Part shown: positions 51,815-59,214 of the stretch, in pieces
Position numbering within the stretch: the first letter of the stretch is position 1
Layout of the letters: each line of letters starts with the position of its first letter
Source of the DNA: an uncultured Pelagibacteraceae bacterium
GTDB taxonomy: Bacteria; Pseudomonadota; Alphaproteobacteria; Pelagibacterales; AG-422-B15
Reading direction: 5' to 3'
Assembly (NCBI GenBank): GCA_902547315.1
Contig: CACCND010000003.1
Location: 83,334 to 147,333 of the forward strand
DNA: 64,000 nt
Translations under genes and position numbers: made by a program
The notes under the pieces: model-generated
Told to the model about the DNA's origin: nothing
The model's input: only the letters and a program-made list of their open reading frames with translations
The model's database searches: none

Positions 51815-53454
51815 GTGTCATTTGATTTGTTTATTTCGTGCATCAATGGTGCTCCCTGATACATGCAAATCCTCAGCCACTTGTCTGATCGAGGATCAAA
51901 TTTTTGGGCTCCAAAAAAAGATAATTTTAGTCTTAGCATATCAATAGGCATCAACTCTGAACCGATGGAGTTGTCTTGAATTTCTGCGTAAGGCAACTTT
52001 TCAACAATGTGGCATCTTCTAACAACATGTCTTAGGTCACTATTTTCCTCTAAAAATATAGATAATTCTTCATTATTATAAGATGATAATCTGATATGAA
52101 GCTCTTTAATATCTCTAGCAATTGCTAGAGGTTGTTCTAATTCTGCTCCTGGCTCATTAAAGCGGCTTGCTAATCGTGGCTCTTCTTTGTTTTTTGAAAT
52201 ATACCAAAAATTTTCATTACTTTTATCAGCTGAGAAGTCCATTTTAATTATATTTGGATATGATTTTTCTATTGATGATTTTAATTGATCTGTGCTTCTA
52301 TTTGTAGGTATATCAAAATATTGATCTTCATCAGAACTCATTTGAGGAACTAGTAAATTAATAATGTTATCATACGGTTCCATCATAAGAGAAACTACGT
52401 ATTCTACGCCCTCATGAGTTAAATATTTCTCAACCCATTGATACATTTCATTCCAAAAATATTCTTTGTTAAAAATAATATTACAGAGATAATACTTTTC
52501 AAATTTTTTAATATCTTCTTTTAATTGTGTAATTTTAATATTTTGAAATTCACTATCTGTATTCCAATTATTTATGTTCTTCTTTGAAAGTTGTAAGAAT
52601 TTTTTAAAGATTTCTATTTCATTTTTCTTTACATTTTTAATTTCTCTAATTTGTTTTAAAGCTTCCTCTCTTACATAAATCCATTGATGTAGAAGAGTTG
52701 GGTGATTAATAATGAAGGGAGCCATTCCGAGACCGGTTGAATTACCAATACCAATTTGCCTGGATAACTCAAGATCGAGTTTAACAGATTTATTAGGATT
52801 CTTTTTATGAGCTATGTGATTCACTTGATCAAACGTAAACTGACGAACAAGGTAAACAAGCATCATTTCAATTCTAAATGGACCATTTATTTCAGGACGG
52901 TCTTTAATTCTATATCGATCTGCTAACCCAAACTTACCCGAACCATAAACAGCAGTGGTTCTATATAAGTAGCCGACTTCAGTAAGAAGTTTTTTATCAG
53001 GTTGCTTTCCATTTGATAGACTATCAATTACATGGTTAAAAATTCTTACGGATCGATTTGCTCTTGATAAAGCAAGTTCCTTAAATGAACACCTTCCCAC
53101 TTCTTGCTTTGGAACATTTTCACGAAGTCTTTGAATGTCATTTTTACTAGGAAGACCATCATGAATTACAAATGCCGCATCCCACTTTGTGGCTATTACT
53201 CGATCAGACCTTTCAGAGTCATCCAATGTATTCGCAAAGCAAACAAGTGAATATGTTCTGTCATTTTGTGAAACCGAATAAACAGCAGTCCCATATCCCT
53301 CTTCATTAAGTTCAAAAAGTTCATTTTTAAATTTCCAGTCTTTAAATTCTCTAATAAAACTTCTTAAAAAAGAGAGCTTAGATTGATGAAAGCATCCTAA
53401 TCGACTGAGTTTCATAATCTGATTTGGATCTCTATGTTGAATTTCTATTTTCAT
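51799..53454 (-). CDS. Conserved-looking 551-aa protein of unknown function
   Basis: I do not recognise a family. It appears soluble, with no signal peptide or TM segment. Distinct stretches are GCFHQSKLSFLRSFIREF (about 20), YLYRTTAVYGSGKFGLADRY (about 168), an RIEMMLVYLVRQFTFDQVNH region (about 195), the glycine-rich RQIGIGNSTGLGMAPF (about 232), a Lys/Glu-rich coiled-coil-like part (about 265-330) and RHVVRRCHIVEKLPYAEI (about 478). It lies 3 bases after an M19 dipeptidase and is coupled to DUF3726. A catalytic or nucleotide-binding role in amine or peptide breakdown is only a guess. Confidence 0.75.
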   Translation of the reverse strand: MKIEIQHRDPNQIMKLSRLGCFHQSKLSFLRSFIREFKDWKFKNELFELNEEGYGTAVYSVSQNDRTYSLVCFANTLDDSERSDRVIATKWDAAFVIHDGLPSKNDIQRLRENVPKQEVGRCSFKELALSRANRSVRIFNHVIDSLSNGKQPDKKLLTEVGYLYRTTAVYGSGKFGLADRYRIKDRPEINGPFRIEMMLVYLVRQFTFDQVNHIAHKKNPNKSVKLDLELSRQIGIGNSTGLGMAPFIINHPTLLHQWIYVREEALKQIREIKNVKKNEIEIFKKFLQLSKKNINNWNTDSEFQNIKITQLKEDIKKFEKYYLCNIIFNKEYFWNEMYQWVEKYLTHEGVEYVVSLMMEPYDNIINLLVPQMSSDEDQYFDIPTNRSTDQLKSSIEKSYPNIIKMDFSADKSNENFWYISKNKEEPRLASRFNEPGAELEQPLAIARDIKELHIRLSSYNNEELSIFLEENSDLRHVVRRCHIVEKLPYAEIQDNSIGSELMPIDMLRLKLSFFGAQKFDPRSDKWLRICMYQGAPLMHEINKSNDTWIYN

Positions 53455-53457
53455 ATT

Positions 53458-54429
53458 CTAACCAATATAATTTTTATAAAAATTAAACCAATTATTGCCT
53501 AAGACTCCATTTATCTCTTCTTTATTAAAGCCCAAACTCTTCAAGCCATTTTTAATATTATCAAACCCAGTTGCATCTTTGAACCATTCAGGTTGTCTTG
53601 GAAAGGCAGCATTATCTTTTGAGCCTTCCCCATAATTTTTTGTCTTAGTCCAAGTTCCGTTTCGCATCCAATCTACTACTGAGTCGGGTTGGTTTAGGCA
53701 TAAATCAGATCCAATACCAATATGTTCTGCTCCCATAATATCTGCAGTGCGCGCAATCATTTCACAAAAGCTTTCAAGAGAACAATCTGTGCCATTCAAT
53801 AGGTGATGTGGATAAAGCGAGAGCCCAATCATTCCATTTGATTGACCCAATTCTTTAAGCAATGTTTCAGATTTATTTCTCTTTGCTTGATGCCAAAAAG
53901 ATGGGTTGGCATGTGTGATTGCAATTGGTTTTTCTGATATATCTATTGCATCAAGTGTTGATTTTTCTGCCGAGTGTGACATGTCTACTATAATGCCAAC
54001 ACGATTCATTTCTTTAATTACTTCTTTTCCCATTCTGGTAACACCGCTGTCATTTTCTTCGTAGCAACCTGTAGCCAATAAGGACTGATTATTGTAACTT
54101 AATTGCATAAATACCGTCCCCATTTTGTGAACAGCTTCAACCAAATTTATATCATCCTCTATAGGTGAGCAGTTTTGAAAACCGAAGAAAATAGCAGTCT
54201 TATTTTCCTTATTAGCTTTCTCAATATCTTTATATGATTTACCCTGGAATATTAATTCATCAAATCTGTTAAAATAAGCTTTCCATTCATCAATATTTTT
54301 TTGAACTTCATCGTAGTCTTCATGATATGCAATTGTAACGTGAACAGCATCTAATTTTGCTTGCCTGTTAATCATAAATATATCTTCATTCCAATTACAA
54401 TATTGAAGATTATCGATTCTATAATTCAT
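53458..54429 (-). CDS. Membrane dipeptidase family (M19) amidohydrolase
   Basis: The 323-aa TIM-barrel hydrolase has LDAVHVTIAYHEDYD (about 27), FFGFQNCSPIEDDINLVEAV (about 82), GIIVDMSHSAEKSTLDAI (about 147), the metal histidine in PIAITHANPSFWH (about 172) and AEHIGIGSDLCLNQPDSVVD (about 234). The usual N-terminal HxD of M19 proteins is not obvious, so the binuclear site may be changed. No signal peptide is present, so a cytoplasmic dipeptide, gamma-glutamyl amide or lactam substrate is likely. It leads the DUF3726 operon. Confidence 0.85.
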   Translation of the reverse strand: MNYRIDNLQYCNWNEDIFMINRQAKLDAVHVTIAYHEDYDEVQKNIDEWKAYFNRFDELIFQGKSYKDIEKANKENKTAIFFGFQNCSPIEDDINLVEAVHKMGTVFMQLSYNNQSLLATGCYEENDSGVTRMGKEVIKEMNRVGIIVDMSHSAEKSTLDAIDISEKPIAITHANPSFWHQAKRNKSETLLKELGQSNGMIGLSLYPHHLLNGTDCSLESFCEMIARTADIMGAEHIGIGSDLCLNQPDSVVDWMRNGTWTKTKNYGEGSKDNAAFPRQPEWFKDATGFDNIKNGLKSLGFNKEEINGVLGNNWFNFYKNYIG

Positions 54430-54441
54430 AATGTAACTTTT

Positions 54442-54453
54442 GAGTTATAACTC
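54442..54453. promoter_or_regulatory. Palindromic candidate operator upstream of the dipeptidase gene
   Basis: A perfect 12-base palindrome GAGTTATAACTC lies 12 bases upstream of the dipeptidase ATG. On the minus strand the TATAAC inside it could serve as the -10 hexamer, so a protein bound here would block initiation. Short AT-rich palindromes are frequent by chance, so this is tentative. Confidence 0.35.
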
Positions 54454-54622
54454 TTACTTATCTCTTACCAAGCGTTGAATGCAAACAAATAAATTGTAAT
54501 ATTTAGCTAAATTGCTCTATTTTAATGAGAAAACTGCGACAATTTAAGCCTGGTTGATTCTCTGTATATCTTTTAATTATCAAAGAAAACACTATATTAA
54601 ATCTGGATACTAAAAATAAAAG

Positions 54623-55222
54623 ATGTACACACCAATTAACCAATATATTGAGCGGCTCGAGAACATTTCGTTTGATGTTGATCAACTGAATGTTGCTGTA
54701 AGTGAATTGATTAAAATAAGACCCTTTGAAAATTCTGAGCAAAAACCGGGCATGCTCAAGTCTAATGCAATTTGTCTTAATTATGACGAGAAAGAGCTAG
54801 ATGAATGGTTTGGAGGGAATATTAGAGGCAAATATTGGACTAAGCCAGATTCCTCCTTTGAGGAAATGGAAAGAGAGCCCTACATTGATGAAACACGATA
54901 CACGCTTTTCAATCCAAAATTAAACAATACATACTTTAAGTACGTATATGAAAAGCTCAACGAGTTTTTTGATATAGGTAGATGCCGTGTGATTAAAATG
55001 CCACCACGTACAACTCTAAGTTGGCATAGAGATCCTGAAAGAAGACTACATATCGCTATAAAAACAAATTATGGTGCTCGAATGTTTATCGAACACACTG
55101 GTTATCATATACCGGCAGATGGAAATATTTATTTAACAGACAACACTAAATATCACACAGCTATTAATGGTGGCGAAGAGGACAGGATTCACCTTGTAGC
55201 GACTGTTCTAGGTACAAAATAA
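54623..55222 (+). CDS. Aspartyl/asparaginyl beta-hydroxylase-like 2OG-Fe(II) oxygenase
   Basis: The 199-aa protein has a double-stranded beta-helix core: MPPRTTLSWHRDPERRLHIA (about 128-147, iron His in WHRDPE), RMFIEHTGYHIP, and NTKYHTAINGGEEDRIHLVA (about 172-191), with a second His and the 2-oxoglutarate Arg. The HRD arrangement could give a two-His plus carboxylate site, unlike the mammalian AspH two-His centre. It lies alone, between the divergent dipeptidase operon (193 bases) and the convergent GS-like gene (2 bases). The substrate is unknown; a free amino acid or peptide is possible. Confidence 0.75.
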   Translation: MYTPINQYIERLENISFDVDQLNVAVSELIKIRPFENSEQKPGMLKSNAICLNYDEKELDEWFGGNIRGKYWTKPDSSFEEMEREPYIDETRYTLFNPKLNNTYFKYVYEKLNEFFDIGRCRVIKMPPRTTLSWHRDPERRLHIAIKTNYGARMFIEHTGYHIPADGNIYLTDNTKYHTAINGGEEDRIHLVATVLGTK

Positions 55223-55224
55223 AC

Positions 55225-56544
55225 TTAACAATCAATTATATTTTTACGTATCCAGCTTGATTTATTTGCTTCACTTACTTGTCTAAATTCCTTTAGCTCT
55301 CGTTTCTTCAATTTTAGATACTTCGAGACAACTTTCACACCTACTGATTTTTTAACGACTGAGTCATTGCTGAATTTTTTAAGAGCTTGTTCCAGGCTAT
55401 TCGGAAGTTTTTTAACTCTTTTTAGTTTATGGCCTTGTGTATACATGTTTATATCTAGGCGTTTTCCAGGACTTAGTTTATTTTTCATTCCATCCAGACC
55501 CATTGCTATAATTCCTGATTGAAGTAAGTAAGGATTAACAGCACCATCTGCAGCTCGAAATTCAAAACGTCCTTCGTCTGGAATTCTGATCATGTGTGTA
55601 CGATTATTTCCAGAATATGTCACGGCAGTGGGAGAGTATGTTGACCCAGAGTTTGTTGTTTTTGCATTTAGTCGTTCATAGCTATTTAGACACGGATTGA
55701 GCCATGCAGCAAAAGAGTCAACCGATTTCATGATACCACCAATGAATTGATAACCCATTTTTGATAGACCCAACTGGTCAGAAGAGTCCTGAAATAAATT
55801 CTTTTTCTTTTTTTTATCCCATACTGACACATGTGCATGACAACCATTACCTGTTAGTTGATTAAATGGTTTAGGCATAAACGTCGCTCTTAATCCATGC
55901 TTTTCGGCAATTGACTTAACCATAAACTTAAAAAATACATGACGATCTGCAGTTGTGAGACAATCGGTAAAATCCCAATTCATTTCAAACTGACCATTTG
56001 CATCTTCATGGTCGTTCTGATAAGGATTCCAACCTAATTTAATCATTGAGTCACAAATTTCACGTAAAACATCGAAACGTCTCATTAAAGCAGCAACATC
56101 ATAGCAAGGTTTTAGGCTATCATCACGATTGTCAGCAATTTCAGTACCATCTTCATTTAAAATGAAAAACTCACATTCAACGCCAGTCATCATCTTAAGA
56201 TTTAACTTATCTAAATTATAAATTTGGTTTTTTAAAATCACACGAGGACACTGGTCCATAAATTTGTTATTCATGACTAGGTCGCTTGCAAGCCAACCAA
56301 CATCAGGTTGCCAAGGCAATTGAATAAGACTGTTTGGGTCAGGTATAGCAAACATGTCGGGTTCAGAAAATGAGAGATCTAAATGTGTTGCAAAACCTCC
56401 AAAACCAGCGCCGTTTTTTTGCATTTCCTCGATAGCACGAGTTGGTACGAGTTTCGCTCTTTGCACACCAAAGAAATCAACAAACGTTACTAAAAAATAT
56501 CTAATTTTTTTTTCCTTAGCAATTTTTTTCAGGTTTTCTGTCAT
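55225..56544 (-). CDS. Type III glutamine synthetase family ligase (GlnT / gamma-glutamylamide synthetase-like)
   Basis: The 439-aa GS-fold protein has VDFFGVQRAKLVP (about 17), GVECEFFILNEDG (about 121), DHEDANGQFEMNWDF (about 178), NQLTGNGCHAHVSVWD (about 227) and the RIPDEGRFEFRAADGAVNPY part (about 325). It resembles the GlnT or gamma-glutamylmethylamide synthetase group rather than housekeeping GlnA; the adenylylation-loop tyrosine was not identified. Enzymes of this group ligate glutamate to ammonia or alkyl amines. Next to an amine importer and an aldehyde dehydrogenase, gamma-glutamylation of an imported amine is a reasonable inference. Confidence 0.88.
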   Translation of the reverse strand: MTENLKKIAKEKKIRYFLVTFVDFFGVQRAKLVPTRAIEEMQKNGAGFGGFATHLDLSFSEPDMFAIPDPNSLIQLPWQPDVGWLASDLVMNNKFMDQCPRVILKNQIYNLDKLNLKMMTGVECEFFILNEDGTEIADNRDDSLKPCYDVAALMRRFDVLREICDSMIKLGWNPYQNDHEDANGQFEMNWDFTDCLTTADRHVFFKFMVKSIAEKHGLRATFMPKPFNQLTGNGCHAHVSVWDKKKKKNLFQDSSDQLGLSKMGYQFIGGIMKSVDSFAAWLNPCLNSYERLNAKTTNSGSTYSPTAVTYSGNNRTHMIRIPDEGRFEFRAADGAVNPYLLQSGIIAMGLDGMKNKLSPGKRLDINMYTQGHKLKRVKKLPNSLEQALKKFSNDSVVKKSVGVKVVSKYLKLKKRELKEFRQVSEANKSSWIRKNIIDC

Positions 56545-56599
56545 AGGTAAGAATTATGCTCAGCATTAATGATTATTCAATAAGTAAATAAGCTAGGAT

Positions 56600-56628
56600 T
56601 TAGACAAAAAACCCAAATTGGGTATACT
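56600..56628 (+). promoter_or_regulatory. Sigma70-type promoter with embedded palindrome, leaderless gene
   Basis: TTAGAC (56600-56605), a 17-base spacer and TATACT (56623-56628) form a good promoter. The predicted start point, seven bases after the -10, is position 56635, the A of the ATG, so the mRNA should lack a 5' leader; no Shine-Dalgarno sequence exists. The spacer holds an inverted repeat ACCCAA-A-TTGGGT (56611-56623) that touches the -10 and could be an autoregulatory operator. Confidence 0.65.
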
Positions 56629-56634
56629 ATTTAA

Positions 56635-57696
56635 ATGAATTCAATACTAAACGAAAAACGCAAAGCCGTAATAAAACATATTTTAAAGCTTGATGACGAT
56701 CGTCTGGCAATTTTATTACTGATTCATATATCTAGATATCAAAATTTATTTTTACACGAAATATCAGATTGGAAAAATAGCCCTACAAATTGGATAACTA
56801 AAGATCAAAGAGTTCAAGATGAAGTAATTGGTCTTTTATCTTTCATAATTCTTTTTTCATTAACAAATGCTCATCTTGATAGAAATTTATATAAGTCAAA
56901 TAGAAAAGATATTAAAGAAATGCAACTAGAGGATTTTCTTGATAATTCGATGTACAATTCTTCATATAAAAATTTTTTAAATAAAAAAATTACGATAAGT
57001 TCACTTTCTTTGTTTTTTAAAATTCCTAAAGAAAGCGTACGTAGATATTTAAATTCTATTATAGAGGCTGGATTGGTAATTAAAGACGCGAAATATGGCT
57101 ATCTAATAAGTTTTGAAGCTTATCAAGCATATATTTTCACTGAGTCGGTTTCAAACATCATAGTGTCCTTGATGAAATCTTTGATTGATATTATTAAAAA
57201 TCTTGAAGATTACTTTAAAGTAAATTTTAATTTCAATTCTAACCTTACAGTTGATGTAAAAAACTTAAATCAAGTTAAATGGAATAGAGTGAGATTACAT
57301 CTTTATCATTTTTGGGTCAGGATATTAACATTAGATGGAAATGATAAATCTTTGATTCCTGCAGATAGAATAATTCTCTCAGCTGCTGTTTATTTTCAAA
57401 ATACAGAGGGCATACTAAGATACAATTCAATTGAAAAACTATACGAGTCTGGGCACTTATTGCCAACAAATATATCATCTATTTCAGAGGCATCAAAGAT
57501 GCCGCGGGAGACCGTGAGGCGGTGTAGTAAAAAACTTATTGAGCTAAACCATTTAAGAAAAAAAGGTAGAAATATATATAGAGTTGGATATCCAAAAGAA
57601 ACAGGTGAAATAAAAAATCTAATCAAATACAAAAAAATTACCTTTAATGAAATGATGAATTTTTATTTTAATATTTATGATGATATTTTAAACTAG
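56635..57696 (+). CDS. Protein with two winged-helix/HTH motifs, probable regulator
   Basis: The 353-aa protein carries two similar HTH stretches: FKIPKESVRRYLNSIIEAGL (about 127-146) and KMPRETVRRCSKKLIELNHL (about 286-305), each followed by a short wing-like segment (IKDAKYGYLISF; RKKGRNIYRVGY), so it looks internally duplicated. N-terminal and middle regions are helical. I recognise no named family. It should bind DNA as a regulator, perhaps of its own promoter, since an inverted repeat overlaps it, or of the divergent GS-like gene across 90 bases. Confidence 0.7.
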   Translation: MNSILNEKRKAVIKHILKLDDDRLAILLLIHISRYQNLFLHEISDWKNSPTNWITKDQRVQDEVIGLLSFIILFSLTNAHLDRNLYKSNRKDIKEMQLEDFLDNSMYNSSYKNFLNKKITISSLSLFFKIPKESVRRYLNSIIEAGLVIKDAKYGYLISFEAYQAYIFTESVSNIIVSLMKSLIDIIKNLEDYFKVNFNFNSNLTVDVKNLNQVKWNRVRLHLYHFWVRILTLDGNDKSLIPADRIILSAAVYFQNTEGILRYNSIEKLYESGHLLPTNISSISEASKMPRETVRRCSKKLIELNHLRKKGRNIYRVGYPKETGEIKNLIKYKKITFNEMMNFYFNIYDDILN

Positions 57697-57697
57697 A

Positions 57698-57771
57698 TGG
57701 TGCCCCTAGCTGGTTACGCTCCAGCGGCTGATCATTACCAATGACCTGCTTTACTATTAAGCGATAGGGGC
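57698..57771 (-). tRNA. tRNA-Thr(GGU)-like cloverleaf with abnormal D and T loops
   Basis: The minus strand folds into a full cloverleaf with CCA encoded: acceptor GCCCCTA/TAGGGGC, discriminator A, CCA at 57700-57698; D stem GCTT/AAGC with 7-base loop AATAGTA; anticodon stem GGTCA/TGATC with loop TTGGTAA (anticodon GGT, 57739-57737); variable AGCC; T stem GCTGG/CCAGC with loop AGCGTAA. G1-C72, C2-G71 and GGU match known threonine identity elements. The D loop lacks the GG pair and the T loop lacks TT and A58, so the normal elbow cannot form. It could be a non-translational tRNA, an odd functional tRNA or a decaying copy. Confidence 0.6.
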
Positions 57772-57846
57772 AAACTAAAAAAAATAAAATCCTATTTTGA
57801 TTATGGGTAGTAGAGAAATTGGATATAGAAATTTTGTTTTTATATA

Positions 57847-58440
57847 TTAAGATTCTTCATCATATAGTTTTTTTTTAAATATACCATGTAGACAGTACTG
57901 TCTCATTTGAGTGTCTAATATTTTAGATTTAAACGGTGTATAAAATATTTTTTGGGTTGTAAATCCTTGCTGGCTAAAAATTTTTTCAAGCTCAAATTTA
58001 TTATAATTTTTTTTGTGATCTTTGTCCCATAAGAAACCTTTGGCACCAGGTACACTAACTACCACAATGCCCGAGGGGGTGAGAACTCTTTTCATCTCAG
58101 AAATTAAATTTTCTGGTTTTTCAAGATGTTCTAAGACGTTATCGATTAATATACTATCAAATTCATTATCATTAAAATTTATCTTATCAATTTCCATATG
58201 AGTGACATTTAAATTTTTTTGCTTACATATTTTTATACATTCAGGATTTATATCAATACCAATGACATCATTATAAATTTCAAGAAAACCTCCTGTTCCG
58301 CACCCAACTTCTAATTTCTTTCCCTTTAAACATCTATACAGCTTTGGAAAATAGAAAAATTTTCGGTATATTTTTCCTTTTATACTTATATTTTCCAGAT
58401 AATTTGCATATTGATTATAATACTTAGTATCTTTTTCCAT
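57847..58440 (-). CDS. Class I SAM-dependent methyltransferase
   Basis: The 197-aa protein has the SAM-binding motif KLEVGCGTGGFLEIY (about 39-53), acidic strand-2 end VIGIDINPECI (about 55), DNEFDSILIDNVLEHLEKPE (about 91) and the SGIVVVSVPG segment, the pattern of Methyltransf_11 proteins. The substrate is unknown; small molecules, lipids or quinone-type compounds are typical. It is the last gene after an ABC-2 exporter pair, with a 12-base gap, and lies 75 bases upstream of the tRNA-like element in the same direction. Confidence 0.83.
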   Translation of the reverse strand: MEKDTKYYNQYANYLENISIKGKIYRKFFYFPKLYRCLKGKKLEVGCGTGGFLEIYNDVIGIDINPECIKICKQKNLNVTHMEIDKINFNDNEFDSILIDNVLEHLEKPENLISEMKRVLTPSGIVVVSVPGAKGFLWDKDHKKNYNKFELEKIFSQQGFTTQKIFYTPFKSKILDTQMRQYCLHGIFKKKLYDEES

Positions 58441-58452
58441 AAATAAGACCTA

Positions 58453-59214
58453 TTAGTTTTTAATACCATAACCTTTCGATATTACGATAGCTACGCCTAC
58501 AATGCATGTAATTAAAAAAATAACCAACGATATTATACTAATAAATATATTAATATCAGAAGATCCATAAAAAGACCATCGCATTCCATTTATAAGATAC
58601 ACAACCGGATTAAAGTAGGAAACTTTTTGCCAAAACTCAGGTAGCATTTCAATTGTGTATAGACTACCGCCTAGAAATACTAGCGGAGTAATTATTATTA
58701 GAGGCACAACTTGAAGTTGCTCAAAGTTATTGCTTAATAGGCCAATAAGAAAGCCAAATAAACTAAATGTTAGACAAGTTAAAATTAACAAAAAAAGCAT
58801 TAAAATTGGATACTGAATTTTTAATTCTACAAAGAAACTTGCTGTAATTAAAATTATAATCCCAACAATTAAGGATTTGGTTGCACTAGCCCCTACAAAT
58901 CCGATAATAACTTCTAAAGATGATATTGGAGCAGCAAGTACTTCATAAATTGACCCAGTAAATTTTGGAAAAAATATTCCAAATGCTGAATTTGAAATAC
59001 TTTGTGTCAATAGTGTTAGCATTAGCAAACCTGGGACAATAAATGAGCCATAACTCACACCATTGAGTTCAGGTATCATGCTTCCAATTACAGATCCAAA
59101 AACAATAAAGTATAATGAAGTTGAGATAACTGGAGAGAGTATACTCTGACCAATTGTTCTTCTCATTCTATCCATTTCGTGTAGATAGATCGCTCTGATA
59201 GCATAATAATTCAT
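58453..59214 (-). CDS. ABC-2 type transporter permease (YadH-like)
   Basis: The 253-aa permease has six TM helices with an amphipathic start (IRAIYLHEMDRMRRTIGQSI), GSFIVPGLLMLTLLTQSISN (about 76) and the late FLGGSLYTIEMLPEFWQK and YFNPVVYLINGMRWSFYG motifs (about 180-215). It overlaps the ATPase gene by 4 bases, so the two form an exporter of the ABC-2 YadGH kind. It is a clear relative of the permease at 6476-7243. The substrate is unknown, with a lipid or glycan intermediate possible. Confidence 0.9.
   Translation of the reverse strand: MNYYAIRAIYLHEMDRMRRTIGQSILSPVISTSLYFIVFGSVIGSMIPELNGVSYGSFIVPGLLMLTLLTQSISNSAFGIFFPKFTGSIYEVLAAPISSLEVIIGFVGASATKSLIVGIIILITASFFVELKIQYPILMLFLLILTCLTFSLFGFLIGLLSNNFEQLQVVPLIIITPLVFLGGSLYTIEMLPEFWQKVSYFNPVVYLINGMRWSFYGSSDINIFISIISLVIFLITCIVGVAIVISKGYGIKN

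Noticed and set aside
57698..57771. Plus-strand reading of the cloverleaf as a riboswitch or terminator
   Set aside because: The structure does pair on both strands, but only the minus strand gives a 5-bp/7-base anticodon arm with U33, threonine identity bases and encoded CCA; no downstream plus-strand gene exists to be regulated, and no uridine run follows.
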